This document shows positions 1 to 12,149 of a stretch of DNA of 64,000 nt, in pieces. Source of the stretch: Acanthornis magna (taxonomy: Eukaryota > Chordata > Aves > Passeriformes > Acanthizidae). Each line of letters opens with the position of its first letter. The stretch's first letter is position 1. The position numbers and the translations under genes are program-made. The notes under the pieces were generated by a model. That model had not been told where the DNA came from. It ran no database searches and saw only the letters and a program-made list of their open reading frames with translations. The stretch spans positions 1 through 64,000 of the forward strand of contig JAWUZG010000160.1 in the NCBI GenBank assembly GCA_036785705.1, given 5' to 3'.

Positions 1-2799
1 CCCAACGTGACACTTGCGGGGACCCCGAGGGCTCTGGGTGGGCTCTGCTTCCTGGGTCACCTCCCTGGTGTGATGAGAGCCTGTCCCCTGCACACGGGGA
101 CATCTCAGAACATCCTAGGGCGAGGGGACCCCGGTGTTGGAACTAGGGACCCCTGGGGCGCTGCCGCTGCCATCGGGACCCCCCCCGGAGTGATTTGTCC
201 CCACTTGTCCCACAGACTGGCTGGTGCTGCAGGTGCCGGCGCGGGCGCTGCTGGAGGGGGACACGGTGACACTGCGCTGCCGGGGCTGGTGGAACAAGCC
301 GGTCATCTCAGTGTCCTTTTACCGCGAGGGGAAGGATCTGCCGGGGCTCCTCCAGGGGACCGAGCTGTCCCTGTCCCCGCTGCAGCTGAGCCATAATGGC
401 CGCTACCACTGCAGGGGCTGGGTGGACTTCCAAGCGACAATGGAGTGGAAGGAGTCGGAGCCGGTGACATTGACAGTGCGCTGTGAGCATCCCCACAGCT
501 GACACCCCGACACCCCGACAGCCCCACTGCCCCTCCCCAGCACACTCGGGGTCACAGCCTCCCCTCCCATCTGCCCCCCAGAGCTCTTCACGGTGCCGGT
601 GCTGGAGGGTCCCCCCGAGCCCACCGAGGACTCCCCCCTGAATCTCAGCTGCCTCAGCACCCCCAGCCCCCTGCGGCCCCGAGCCCCCCTCCTGCACCTC
701 TTCTACCGGGACGGGCAGTTGGTGGGGGGCCCGCAGGGGTCCCCGCAGCTGCTGGTGCCCGCCGTGGGGGTGTCCCACTCGGGCAATTACAGCTGCGAGG
801 TGTGCTCCGAGTGGGGGGCCGTGCGGAAGAGCAGTGCCCGGCTCCGCAACACGGTGCGCAGTGAGTGCGGGGATGGGCACGGGAACCCCGACAGCCTCCC
901 CGGGTACCCCTGCCCCAACTGGGAACCTCCAGCCCTCCCCGACACCCTGCCTGGCTCCCCTCAATCCCTCCCAGGTCTCTCCCCAGATCGCGCCATCCCT
1001 GCCCCGAGTCCCCTCACCCCCGGGTCCACCCATCCCTCTCTGAGGTCCCCACATTCTTCTCCGGTATTGTCCCACCCCTCTCCCTCTGTCCCCTCCCTGA
1101 ATCCCTCCGATCCTTACCTGGGGTCCCTTTCCATGCCCTCCCCCCTCTCTGGGCTCTCTTCTCCCACACTGGGGCCCCCCCACTTCTCTCTGATCCCCCC
1201 ATTCCCCGGAGTCTCTCACTGTCCCCTGCTGTCCCCTCCCGCGCGGGTCCCGATCTCGGGGGCGTCCCTGTCAGCGCAGTCCCCCGGGGCACAGGTGGCA
1301 CTGGGTGACCGCCTGGTGCTGAGCTGTGCAGTGGCCGTGGGGACAGGTCCCCTGTCCTTCTCCTGGCACTGGGGGGACACGGGGGCACCGCTGGGCACCG
1401 GCCCCCACCTGGAGCTGAACAATGTTGGGGACAAAGACAGCGGCCACTACCAGTGCCGGGCCAGTGATTGGGACAGCGTGGCTGAGAGCCCCCCGCTGAA
1501 TGTCACTGTGCTGGTGGAGCGGGACCCTTGGGCTGGGGGTGACCCCCTCACGGCATCCCCGTCCCACCCACAGTCCCCTCCTCCCACACCCTCAGCCCCG
1601 TCTCTGTCCCCACAGTGCCTGTGGCCAATGCCACCATCACCCCTGGCCCCCCGGCACACCAGGTGCGTGCAGGTGACCCCGTGACCCTGCGCTGCTCGGT
1701 GCAGGTGGGCTCTGCACCTGTCACCTTCACCTGGCTGCACGATGGGCAGGAGGTGGCCCAGGGTCCCCTCCTGGAGCTTGGGGACATCGATGTGGGACAT
1801 TCAGGCACCTGCCAGTGCGTGGCCACCAACCAGCTGGATGGGCACCGCGTGTTCCAGGCTCTCAGCCCAGAGCTTTTCCTGGAGGTGACACCACGGGGAC
1901 TCTGGGGCACAGGTGGGGTCACATGGGGTCACGGGGGGTGCAGGACACTTTGGGGTTCTGGGTGACCCCAGTGTGTCCCCTTCTGTCCCCAGCAGTGGCC
2001 ACAGGTGTTCGTGTGTCCCTGTTCTTCCTGGTCCTGCTCCTGGCTGTCATCCTGGGCTGGCGCAGGTGGCACCGCACGGGTGGGTGACAATGGGAGATGG
2101 GGATCCCAGGGCGGTGGAAGACCCCCAACATGGGGGTTGATGTGACTTGGGGGGGGATGAGCCCCCCCTGGCTGGGGGTCCTGGGGTGTTTGGGAAGGTG
2201 TTGGGGGTCGTACAGGGATTTTGGGGTTCTTGCAGGGGTCCTGGGCAACTTTGAAGGGTCCTCCTCCATGCCGGACTTGGGGTTTAGGGGACACAGGGGG
2301 TCCGGAGCACCGCGGTGGTTCTGGGGTTCTAGGGGTCATCGGGGATGCTCGGGGGTCCTCGAGGCAGTCTGGGTCCTGAGGGGTCCCAGTGGCCCCAGGG
2401 ACCCCATTGCCAACCCCTCCCCATTTTCCCTTGCAGCCGCCAGGAAGCCCCAGGACACGTGAGTGGGGGGCCTCCAGTCCTGACCCCCCTTTTACCCCCA
2501 CCCCAAAACCCCCCGGCCCCACAGACACGCCCTTATCCCCGCAGGGCCCCCCCGGACCCCCCGGAGGAGGGGGAGGTGCTTTACACCCACGTCATCAGCG
2601 CCAAGAATGCCCAGGGTGAGTCCGGTATTGGGGAGAGGGACACGTCACCCACGGGTGTCACCTCCCACCCGGGTTCCCTCAACCGGTGTCTCTCGCAGGG
2701 CCCCCCCGCGCCTCATCCCCCCAGGTGACCTACGCGGAGCTGTCGGGACCCCAGGGGCGACAGCGGGACCCCAGTGACATCTATGGCAACGTGCTGTGA
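1..2799 (+). CDS. FCRL-like receptor A, 3' part (partial; splice and junction defects)
   Basis: The window opens inside the D1-D2 intron. Exons seen: D2 216-482, D3 582-860, D4 about 1245-1514, D5 1616-1912, TM 1993-2079, cytoplasmic 2437-2458, 2545-2615 and 2699-2799 (stop TGA 2797-2799). D2 to D5 are C2-type Ig domains with paired Cys. The TM core FFLVLLLAVILGW is followed by a basic stop-transfer RRWHRT. The tail has VLYTHV and VTYAEL (ITIM-type, SHP phosphatase docking by family knowledge) and a terminal DIYGNV. Oddities: D2 ends in T and D3 begins with AG, so normal splicing makes TAG. The D4 acceptor AG is absent (CGCG in place of CAGG), and the normal D4 donor reads GTGGAG out of phase, although a GTGACC donor at 1539 would keep the frame with eight extra codons. 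It is either a recent pseudogene or expressed only through exon skipping. The family assignment is firm; functionality is doubtful. Confidence 0.75.
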
Positions 2800-2945
2800 C
2801 GCTGGGGAGACTGGGGACGCTAGGGGTACTGGGGACACTGCGGGGACTGGGGACACTGGGGACATTGGGGTAGGGACACTGGGAGGCACTGAGGACACTG
2901 GGGACACTGGGAGGCACTGGGGACACTGGGCACACTGGAGGTCCC
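2800..2945. repeat. GGGGACACTG-type minisatellite in the 3' UTR of A
   Basis: Imperfect 9-11 bp units related to GGGGACACTG run directly after the stop codon of gene A. The equivalent flank of gene D (22380-22440) holds only a few units, so the array has changed length since duplication. Confidence 0.7.
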
Positions 2946-3199
2946 TGCCCGTGGGCTCCCCCCGCGTGTGTCCCCTCCCCCCCTCGGCTGCCGTTAGTGC
3001 CCACCCAGGCCGGGGGGGTGGCCCCGAGTGGGGGGTCCCGAGTGGGGGGTCCCATGTGGGGCTGCCCAGGGAGGCCAGAGCTCCCCGTTCCAGTGTTCCC
3101 AGTGCTCCCAGTACTCCCAGGAGCTCCCCATTCCCCCGCCCACTGCCGGGGGGCACAGGACCCTTTTCCCATTTATTGGACCCAAACTGCAGCTTTTTG

Positions 3200-3205
3200 A
3201 TTAAA
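3200..3205 (+). terminator. poly(A) signal of gene A (ATTAAA)
   Basis: ATTAAA lies about 400 bp after the stop codon of gene A. The same sequence context (CAGCTTTTTGATTAAA) recurs downstream of genes B, D and I, which supports a shared 3' end. Confidence 0.6.
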
Positions 3206-3389
3206 GCAGGAGAAATGGGATTTGTTTGTTTGGCTCTGTGTGTTCAGCTCGGGAAGGAGGAGGGTCCAGGTGCAGTTGTTGAGCAGATCCCTGTGGGATT
3301 TGCAAGATTTTTGGGGCTCTTTTAGTGCCTTGGGGACAGTGACAAAATGATCAATGGGGGCATTTTCGGCCTGGTTCCCTCGCAGCCGC

Positions 3390-3960
3390 CCCCGCAGAGG
3401 GGAAGAAGCTGCCTCTCACTGTTTGTCGCCGCTCGGTGACACCGGCCCGGGGCTCGGGGAGCTGCGGCGGTGCCGCCCCGTCCCCACGGGCACCGATCCC
3501 GCAGCTGCCGAGCCCCTCGGGCCGAGCTGGAGCCCGGCAGCAGTGGCAGCGCCACGAGAGCCCCGAGAGCCCCGGCACAGAGCCGGGGGCGGCCTGGGGA
3601 GTGCCCCGAGCCCAGCCCAGCCCTGCCGCAGCCCTGCCCGGTGCCCCCCCGGTGCCTAAAGCCCCGCAGCCGGCGCTCCCCGAGCGGCATCTGAGCCCCG
3701 GAGCTGCTCCGGAGCCTCCGCCGGGCCCGGGCCTGGGGCGGGCGGGGGGAACGGGAGGGAGGCACCGGGAGGGTGGGGGGAGCGGGGGCCCCCGGGAGAA
3801 GCCCCCGGGCCTGCGGGAGCGGAGTCCTGGGCTCGGTCACCGTGGCAGGTGGCGCTGCCATGGCGCTGCGAGTGCCGGGACTGTCGCGGGCTGCGGCACC
3901 GACGGTGGTGATGTGTCCGGAGCGGCTGCCACAGCGTGTCCGGAGCCACTGTCGCCATCC
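3390..3960 (+). repeat. CpG-rich recurrent block, copy 1
   Basis: A CpG-dense block of about 0.57 kb follows gene A. Related copies occur inverted at 13080-13560, 21370-21960 and 60000-60700. Three copies lie just beyond the 3' end of an A-type gene (A, D, I) and one lies in the palindrome spacer. It resembles a CpG island, but no conserved open frame or recognised gene is visible. Confidence 0.6.
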
Positions 3961-4009
3961 AGCTGGGGTCACCCCCTGCCCCAGCACAGCCACGAGGCAG
4001 GGCCACTGC

Positions 4010-4625
4010 TCGATATTTCCACACTTTTCCCTCTCATTGGCAGCCACTGCCAGAAAACAAACATTCTTTCTGGGAGATTCCAAAGGGCTGCAGGTTTTGT
4101 ACAGGAAGGAGCAGGGTCCAGGTCAGGTTGCTGAGCAGATTGTTGTTGTCTTTGCAGGAGTTTTGGGGCTCTCTCAGTCCCTTGGCCAGAGGGACAAAAT
4201 GATCAATTGCTGCATTTCCGGACTGCTTCCCTCACACCTGCCCCTGCAGGGGGGTTTCCACCCAGCCCTGCTCTGAAAACCATCACAGGCCCTCGCAGAG
4301 CCACTGCTTGGGCTCCCATTGGTTTTTGTGCTTCTTGCAGAGCTGAGCAAGCCACAGCCAGGCCTTTTCCTCCAACACAATTCTCACCTTGGAGCAGCTC
4401 TAAAGCTGCGAGAATCAAAGCCAAGGGGGCGGCTGGGAGCCTCAGGTCCTGGCTGTCCCCTGGGGCTGGCCAGAGCAGGGCTGGCCAATGGCCATCCCTG
4501 GGCAGTGGGGCTGTGCCATGGCTGGGCCCCAGCCTTGGATGGGCCCAGGCTGCAAGGAGGAGGAGTTTGGGAGCTCCTTCCTGCCTGGGGCTCCATTCCC
4601 AAGCTGCTCTTCCCGGCTCACACTC
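4010..4625 (+). repeat. Recurrent upstream block, copy 1 (5' of gene B)
   Basis: A noncoding block containing GGGACAAAATGATCAATTGC and an inverted CCAAT (CCCATTGGTTTTTG). Similar blocks lie upstream of genes C, D, F, G and H, always in the same orientation relative to the following gene. It is therefore part of the duplicated unit. Its function is unknown; it could be distal regulatory DNA or an old repeat. Confidence 0.65.
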
Positions 4626-4757
4626 AGTTTTCCATCACGGTGCTGCGGGGGAGGATGAGGCAGGAGGGTCCTGGAGTGTTGTGGAGAGAGGGGTTTGACG
4701 GCTGGGAGGTCACAAGCTTTTTGTCTGGAGGGTCTCATCTGTCTCCTGGTTCCCAGC

Positions 4758-6143
4758 TGTGGTAGTTTTGCCTGGCCCAGTTTTTGCCAGTGGATAGGGT
4801 GGGGTACAAAGATGGCTCCTGCATGTCCTGAGTAAAGATTCTGGAAATTTCTCCATCATGTCCAGCAGAGCCAATCTCTGATGGCTCTGAAGATGATGGA
4901 CATGCTGCTGGCCAAACCTGGGCCAATTAGAGATGTTAGTTACGCCTCTGTGAAAACATATTTAAGAAGAAATCAAAACAAGGTGAGCATGCACTTCTTT
5001 GTAGCCAGGGAAGGAGGAGGAGGAGGTAAAAATATGTGAGGGAGAACAACATGGAGGCACCAAGGTCAGTGGAGAAGGTGGGGGAGGAGATGCTCCAGGC
5101 GCCGGAGCTGAAAACCCTCTACCAGCCGTGGTGAAGACCATGGGGGAGCAGGTGGTCCCCCTGCAGCCCATGGAGTCCAGGGGTTGCAGAGAACCCCCCA
5201 CAGCCGTGGGGAGGTGCCCACGCCAGAGGAGCAGGTGGAAGCCTGCAGGAAGCTGTGATCCAGTGGGAGTCCCAGAGACTGAGAGTTGCAAAAGCCTTGC
5301 AGGAGAGAGAAAGGCCTTGCTCCCGGGATGGAAACAGCCTGGCCTTGGCTTGGAAGTCTGCAGCCTGGAGAGAATCTCGGACAGCAGCAATCGGGCGGGG
5401 CTGCTCGTGAGATTGGACCCACGCCAAAGAAGTTCGCAGAGGACTGTCTCTCGTGGGAGGGACCCCCATGGCTAAGTAGAGGATTCTTTTCCCCTGATGG
5501 ACTGACCCTGACCAAAGGAAAACCCCCATGCCCTGCCCCCACCCCGGAGCTGTTGGTTAGAAGGAAGGAGGGAGGGGGTGAGCTGAGAAATGGCCTTAAT
5601 AGGGGGAGGGGTGAGCAGAAAAACAGTGTTTGTAGCAGAAGAATTGTGGCATTGGACTGACTAAGAAAAGCCACATATCTTGCCCCAACCCGGATCTGCT
5701 GGTTGAATGGAAGGCGGGGGCGAATAGAGAAACAGTGTCTGTAGTAGAAGAATTGTGATGGACTGACTTAAAGAAAAAACCCCACACCCTGCCCCTGCCT
5801 GGGAGTTGTTGATTAGTTAGAAAGGTGGGAGGGGGTGAGCTGGGAAGCGGTGCCTTAAGAGGGAAGGGGGTCAGTGAAGAAACGGTGTCTTGAGAGCTTA
5901 TTTTTATCTCTGATTTATCCTCCGACTCTGTTAGACTAATAAATCACTTTTTTGCAACTTTAAGTTTTACCGCCTGCTTTTGCCCTGAATCTAGTGCGTC
6001 ACCTTATCAGTGGTCTTATCTCAACTCATAAGTCCAGTGTTTTGTGTTAATGTTCCCTCTCCTCTGCATAGCTGCAGCAGGAGAGAGCATAGAGAGCAAA
6101 CGTCATAGGTGCCTGGCATTTAGCCAGGGTCAAACCCACGACA
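4758..6143 (+). mobile_element. Solo LTR, ERVL-like, with 5-bp target duplication
   Basis: The element starts TGTGGTAG and ends CGACA, and is flanked on both sides by CCAGC, a 5-bp target-site duplication as expected for ERVL. An AATAAA near 5938 marks the R region. The interior carries three imperfect tandem units (about 5500-5656, 5657-5759, 5760-5890), each opening with GACTGAC. No pol frame is seen. The insertion is absent from the matching position of the right palindrome arm and from the flank of gene F (near 38365), so it is younger than those duplications. Confidence 0.75.
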
Positions 6144-6182
6144 CCAGCTCTGAGACTCTGCAGCGAGGGTGGTTTTTTGGGT

Positions 6183-6620
6183 TGTCAGGAAAGTGAATCC
6201 ACAAACATGTGCCCAAAAAGGAGACAGAGGAGTCCTGTAACTTTATTCATGAGTAAAGGGAGAGGTCATGGGCATTTCCCATGGAGTCTCTCTAATTGCT
6301 AGAGGACGCAGCCTCTTCTTATCGCACTTTCCTGGCCACAAGTTCCCTCTCTCTTTCCCCATTGGCTGAGGTACTCAAGAGGTACAGACTTCCCAGAACA
6401 CCTAATGCAGAGCCCCTTCTAATATACATCCCCCCCTTCTTCTTTTTGTTATGTCTCTGTTCCTGTCGTTTATTAACAATCTTGGGCAAATCAATCAGTG
6501 CAATTCCGATGGAAATCCTTCCCATTGTTTCTTCCATCTCTCAGTATCGGTCTTGTCTTACCAGCAGACTCAGCTCTTAGCTGACCAGCCGTTTGTAAAG
6601 ACGCTCCCTTATTCCTTTCA
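6183..6620 (-). mobile_element. Solo LTR, antisense, same family as 54679-55128
   Basis: The reverse complement matches the LTR at 54679-55128 in several places: the CCAAT-like CTCAGCCAATGGG, GTCTTTACAAAC, and the 3' end TTTCCTGACA. It lies about 40 bp after the ERVL-like LTR, so two independent insertions sit upstream of gene B. The far (5') end is approximate. Confidence 0.65.
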
Positions 6621-7069
6621 CGGTGGTTCTTGGGGGCTGTTGGGGTCTCTTCCCTGCCCAACTGACCCTGCCCTCTCACCCCTTGTTTCACCTTTCTGGG
6701 GTTTTCTCCCCCACAGAATGGTCTTGGAGGCCTGTGGGATTTGGGGTAGGGGCTGCACCTTGCAGGTTCCCAAAGGGGGACTGGGGGCTCCAAGGCTGGG
6801 GGGGGCTGTCAAGTGGGGGCATAGAGTCGACGGGACACCTCTCAAGGTGTGACACCTCAGAGGTCACAGTGCCCCACAGGGGACAGTGGAAGTGGGCAGG
6901 GACCCCCAGAACAGGGCTCCCCAGGATGTGCCACCCGTGGGACAGGAAGCCCCCTGGAAAATATGTCCAGGGACCCCACCAGAACCTCCATGCCTCCAGG
7001 ACAGGACCCCCCTTGATGTGCCCCCCCAGAACAGCGCCCGCCCTCCCCATCTGACTCCCAGCATAAACA

Positions 7070-7114
7070 GCCTCTTCCTTCTGCTGCAGGAAACATGAAG
7101 TGAAAGTGTTGGGG
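7070..7114 (+). promoter_or_regulatory. ETS plus IRF/ISRE-like element upstream of gene B
   Basis: CCTCTTCCTTCTGC (reverse complement contains a GGAA ETS core) is followed by GAAACATGAAGTGAAAGTG. The equivalent element lies upstream of genes C, D, E, F and G. Here the first GAAA repeat is partly decayed. It lies about 0.95 kb before the start codon. A regulatory role is inferred from conservation and similarity to IRF sites. Confidence 0.5.
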
Positions 7115-8034
7115 AGGCACAGCTGGACACCTGCATCCCTCACAGTCCCCCCAGCCCTCCCTGTCCCCCAGCACCCCCTTTTTGTCCTCCCTGGGGTCTC
7201 CCAAACCTGCTTAGGTGCTCTCTGGGATTTCTGAGCCAGGAAGTGTGGGAGGAGAATGTTCAGAAGTGAGAAAAAAAAAGAACAAAACAGAAATAAAGAG
7301 AGGAAAAAGCCTCGGGGAGGGAGGTGGCAGAAAACAGGCGCCCCTGGGAGTCTCCTGTGGTGTCCCTCAAATCACGAGTGCTCCAGGGGGGCTGCACTGG
7401 GCCCTGGGTCACCCCAAAATCGGAGGCACCCAGGGAAGGAGCAGTGACCCACGTGCCCACCCAGCCACTGCCCATCCCCCTGGGAACCCAAGCCCGGGAC
7501 CCCCATTCCTGGAATCCCCCTCCCCGGGACTTGCATCAGGGGACTCTCATTCCCCAGGACCTCCATCCATTGCCCAGGATCTGCCTTCCTTCACCCCATC
7601 CCATGAGCACCCCATTCCTCCAGGACCCTGATTCCCTTGTCCCCCCCCCACTCAACTGGCACCCCCATCCCAAGGAGCGGCATGCCATGTCCCCAAATCC
7701 CTGGAGGCCATGTTTCCCCAGGAACCCCATGCCTGGGCCCTCCCACCCCTGAGGACCCCCATTCCCAGGTACCCCATCCATACAGGCATCCCATCTGCCA
7801 AGGACCACATTCCCTGTGACACTCGGCCGCAGCTCCCCACATCCCCTGCTCCCCCCACTCCTGTGAGCACCATGTCTCACCATGTCCCACCATGACCCCA
7901 CCCTGTCCCCACCCACCACCGTCATCTGCCAACAACACATGGGGGCAAGATGTAACCCTGCTTCCTTCCCCTTTGGCCACAGAGGCACCACCCAGGGGAC
8001 AGCTGCCCCTGGTAGTGTATGACAGTGAGCCCGG

Positions 8035-11000
8035 ATGGCCGGGGACACTGGGATGGCTGGGAAGGTGGCACTGCTCCTGTGGGGTGAGTGCCCCGGGCAC
8101 GGGCGTGACGCCCCATGGGATGGGGCCTGGTGAGACAGAGAGTGGTGGGGAGGGGGCACAGGGGCGGTGAGGGGTCCCCTGAGGTCCCCAATGCCAACAG
8201 AGTGTTGGTGTGACTGGGGAGGTGGGGTGGCTGTGGGGACACCAAGAGGGGGACACAGGGATGCAGGGAGAGGGATAAGGGGACAAGCGCTGTGGAGATG
8301 GGCCATGGGGACAAATGCTGTGGGGCTGATAGGGATGACATGTGCCAGAACAGGGTGGCCATGGTGTCCTCATGCCCAGGGCATCCACAGTGTCCCCATG
8401 TGCTGCCTCAGCCTGGGGTGGCCAAACTTTCCCCATCCCTGAAGTGTCCATGTCACACAGATGTGGTTCATGGGCAGCTGTGACACAGACATGGCCCCCA
8501 GCCTCTCCAGACCTGTTGGGGACCATGTCTGAGCACTTCCCTACAAGAAACACTGTCCCCAAAATGACAATTTGGGGCCTGTCCTATGCCCTGTCCCCCA
8601 AGTGCTGCTGTCCCTGAGATTCCACCACCACCCAGCCCCTCTTCCTTCTCCCTTCCAGCACAGACTCTCGGCCTCACTGGTGAGTTCTCAGGGGCGTGAC
8701 GGTCTCCACCCCGCTGTCCCCAGCCCCATGGTGGCCCTGGCAGGCTGCTGTCCCCTGTCACCCACAGGTTCCCAGACCACCCAGCTTGTCGTGAACCCCC
8801 CCTGGACGCCAGCAGTGCTGTGGGACCGGGTGATACTGTCCTGCCGGGGCTCAAGGACTGCCGGTGCCACCACCTGGTACAGTGATGGGCAGCTCTTCTG
8901 GCAGAAGGGACCCAATCGCTTCATTGTCACTGAGAGAGGCACCTACCAGTGTGAGAGACCTGGCACTGGGCTCAGCCCAAATGTGAGCGTCCTAAATGGT
9001 GAGGGGGGATGGGGATGGGTGCCCTCCCTGAGGCTCTGGGTGGGCTTCACTCCCTGGGTGGCCTTGCACCCCTCAGTGCCCCCAGAGGCCCCCGGTGTGA
9101 CATGTCCCCCCTGTCCCACAGACCCGTTGGTGCTGCAGGTGCCAGCATGGGCACTGCTGGAGGGGGACATGGTGACACTGCGCTGCCAAGTCAGGCAGGA
9201 CAAATCGGTCACTGGGGTGCGATTTTACCACGATGGGAAGGATCTGGGGGGGCCCCTCAATGGGACCGAGGTGTCCCTGTCCCCCCTGCAGCTGCACCAC
9301 GGTGGCCGCTACCACTACGGGGGCTTGGTGAAATCTACACTGCCACAGTGGAGGGAGTCGGCACCGGTGACAGTGACAGTGCATGGTGAGGTGGGAATGG
9401 GGACGGGGAACCCCAACAGCCTCTGAGGATTCCCCCATCACTGCCTGGGTCCCTCATACCTCCCTGAGGCACCCACAAATTCCCAGGACCCTCTCCAGGT
9501 TCCCATCCCTCGCCAGGTCCCCCATCCCCCCCTGGCATCCCACACCCCTCCCCAGATCTCAGCATCATCCTCTGCTCTCCCTTCCCTACCTGGCTCCAGC
9601 CTCCTATCCCCATGTGCCCCCAGTCCCTCCCGGATGTCCCCCCACCCACCTCTTTGAGCCCTCATATCCTCCCTGTGTCTCCTCTGTCCTTCCTCTTGTC
9701 CCCCATCACTGCCTGGGTCACCTCACCTGTGCCTGTGCTCCCTCCATTGTCCCCAGGTGCCTCCATCCCTCCCTGTGTCCCATTCTCCTTCACTGGGGTT
9801 CACCTCCACCCCACTCCTAAGCCCCTTCCTGTCCCTCCCCCTGTTCTCCACTCCTCCCATGTCCCCCATCGCACCCATCTCCCCCTGCAGGGGTCAAACT
9901 CTCAGGGGTGTACCTGTCAGTGCAACCCCCCGGGGCACAGGTGGCACTGGGTGACCGCCTAGTGCTGAGCTGTGTGGTGGCCACAGAGACAGGTCCCCTG
10001 TCCTTCTCCCGACACTGGGGGTGCTCAGAGACACCTCTGGGCACCAACCCCCGCCAGGAGCTGTGCCACGTTGGGGACAAGCACAGTGGGCACTACCAGT
10101 GCCGGGCCAGTGACAGGGACAGTGTGGCTGAGAGCCCCACACTGAATGTCACCATCCTGGGGGAATAGGACCCTCGGGCTGGGGGTGACCCCACCCACAG
10201 CATTCCCAATTCCCCTCATCCCATGCCAGGTGCCAGCCCCTCCCCCAGCCTCAGCCCCATCTCCGTCCCCGCAGTGCCTGTGGCCAATGCCACCATCACC
10301 CCTGGCCCCCTGGCACACCAGGTGCGCCCAGGTGACCCCGTGACCCTGCGCTGCTCGGTGCAGATGGGCTCAGCACCTGTCACCTTAACCTGGCTGCACG
10401 ACGGGTGGGAGGTGGCCCGGGGTGCTGTCCTGGATCTTGGGGGCGTCGATGTGGGACATTCGGGCACCTACCAGTGCATAGCCACCAACCAACTGGATGG
10501 GCACGGTGTGTTCTGGACGCTCAGCCCAGAGCTGGCCCTGCTGGTGACACAACAGAGCTCCAGGATCACAGGTGAGGTCACTCAGGGTCACTGTGGGGGT
10601 ACAGCACCCCTGGGTCATGGGTGTCCCTGGTTTTTTCCCCCTCTGCCCTTGGCAGTGACACAGAGGGGTCAAGGCACAGGAGGGGTCACCTGAGGTCACC
10701 AGGGATTTCAGGATCCCTGAGGTGACAGGTGACCCCAGTGTGTCCCACTCTGTCCCCAGGAGTGATTGTAGGGGTCATTGGGTCCCTGTTATTCCTGGTC
10801 CTGCTCATGGCTGTCTTCATGGCCTGGCACTGGTGGCACCGCATGGGTGGGTGACAATGCGGGACAGGGGTTGTGGGGAGTGGTGGGAAGGCCCCCAGAG
10901 TGGGGGGACAATAAGGCAGCACCCACAGCCCTGACGTGAGAGGGGCTGAACCCCCCGTGAGGTTTCTCAGGCTCCTGTGAAGTTCAGGGAGGTGTTGGAG

Positions 11001-11486
11001 GGTCGTGCAGGGATGTTGGGGGTTCTTTCAGGGATCCTGGGGGACTTTGGAGGTTCCTCCTCCCTGCCGGGCTTGGAGTTCTCGGGGCTCAGTGAGCTGG
11101 GGGCACTGGGGTGGTTCAGAGTTTCTGGGGGGCTTCAGGGATGCCTGGGTGTCCTGGAGGGATTTGTGGGTCCTGTGGGGGTTCAGGATTCCTGTGCAGG
11201 GTCCGGGCCCCAGGGACCCCACAGTCACCCCCACCTCTTTCCTTTGCAGCCAAAAGGAAGCACCAGGACAGGTGAGTGGGGGGCTCCAGCCACGACACCC
11301 CTTTAACCCAAACCCCCAGGACCTCCCATCCCCTCCCACACACCCCCTTATCCCCACAGGCCCCCCCCGGAGACCACAACCACCCCAGTGGAAGACCCCC
11401 AGGTGACCTACGCAGAGCTACTGGGGCCAAATGGGCAACCGTGGGAACCCAGTGACATCTACGAAAATCTGCAACAAAAGTTGTGA
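8035..11486 (+). CDS. FCRL-like receptor B (D1-D2-D4-D5 type, D4 donor lost)
   Basis: Exons: signal peptide 8035-8083 (a second in-frame ATG at 8053 is the better conserved start), 21-bp exon 8659-8679, D1 8768-8998, D2 9122-9385, D4 9891-10160, D5 10275-10571, TM 10760-10846, cytoplasmic 11250-11271 and 11360-11486 (TGA 11484-11486). No D3 exon exists. The tail lacks the VLYTHV exon and keeps one ITIM, VTYAEL, plus DIYENL. The D4 donor has changed to GGGAAT, so reading through D4 ends at TAG 10166-10168. That gives a secreted D1-D2-D4 product of about 280 aa. Skipping D4 keeps the frame and gives a membrane receptor of about 365 aa with D1-D2-D5. D4 also has Arg for the core Trp (SFSRHW). 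Gene C is its nearest relative, in inverted position. Confidence 0.8.
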
Positions 11487-11903
11487 CACTCTGGGAAGTG
11501 GGTGGCACTGGGGGCACAGGCGTCACTCTGGGCACTGGGGACACTAGAGTTTCCCCTTCCACAGCTCACGTTGTTGCCCATCCCATTTGGGAGGTTGTCA
11601 TATGTTCTGTGGGGGTGGCTGCAGAGGGCACCCAGTGCTCCCCATTCCCCACCTGAAGTACCATGAGGGTTTCCCCTGTCCCCCTTCCTGTACCCCCAGG
11701 CACTCCCCACTCCCCTCCCAGTGCTCCCAGTAACCCCAGGGCCTCCTTACTCCTCTTCCCAGCACCTCCCTATTGCTCCCAGAAAATCCAGGGGCTCCCC
11801 ATTCCCTTCTCAGTACCCCCATCATCCCAGTGGCTTCCCATTCCTCCTCCCAGTGCCAGGGAGGCACGGGACCCCTGATTTGAGAGCAAAATGCAGCTTT
11901 TTG

Positions 11904-11909
11904 ATTAAA
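11904..11909 (+). terminator. poly(A) signal of gene B (ATTAAA)
   Basis: ATTAAA lies about 420 bp after the stop of gene B, within the conserved 3' flank shared by the array. The 11487-11900 stretch is otherwise C-rich noncoding 3' UTR. Confidence 0.55.
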
Positions 11910-12149
11910 CTGGCAGAAATGGTGTTTCTTTGTTCAGCTCTCTTGGGCTTTAGCAATGGGATTCTCCAATTTTGGGCTGCCACTAAAAACCAGGAGCTGC
12001 TGCCCCTCCCCCTCCCAGTGGAGGCACAAAAGGCAAAGATCCCAAAGGGTTGAGAGAAGAACAATTTCCTGCAAACAGCAACGAGAGAAGAAAATCAATA
12101 GCAACAGCAACAAGATGCAGAATCAAAAGGGTGACAAAAGGAACAATTT

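Noticed and set aside
308..1219. 303-codon open frame on the minus strand across D2-D4 of gene A
   Set aside because: It is the antisense shadow of GC-rich Ig exons; similar shadows occur over every copy and show no protein family features.
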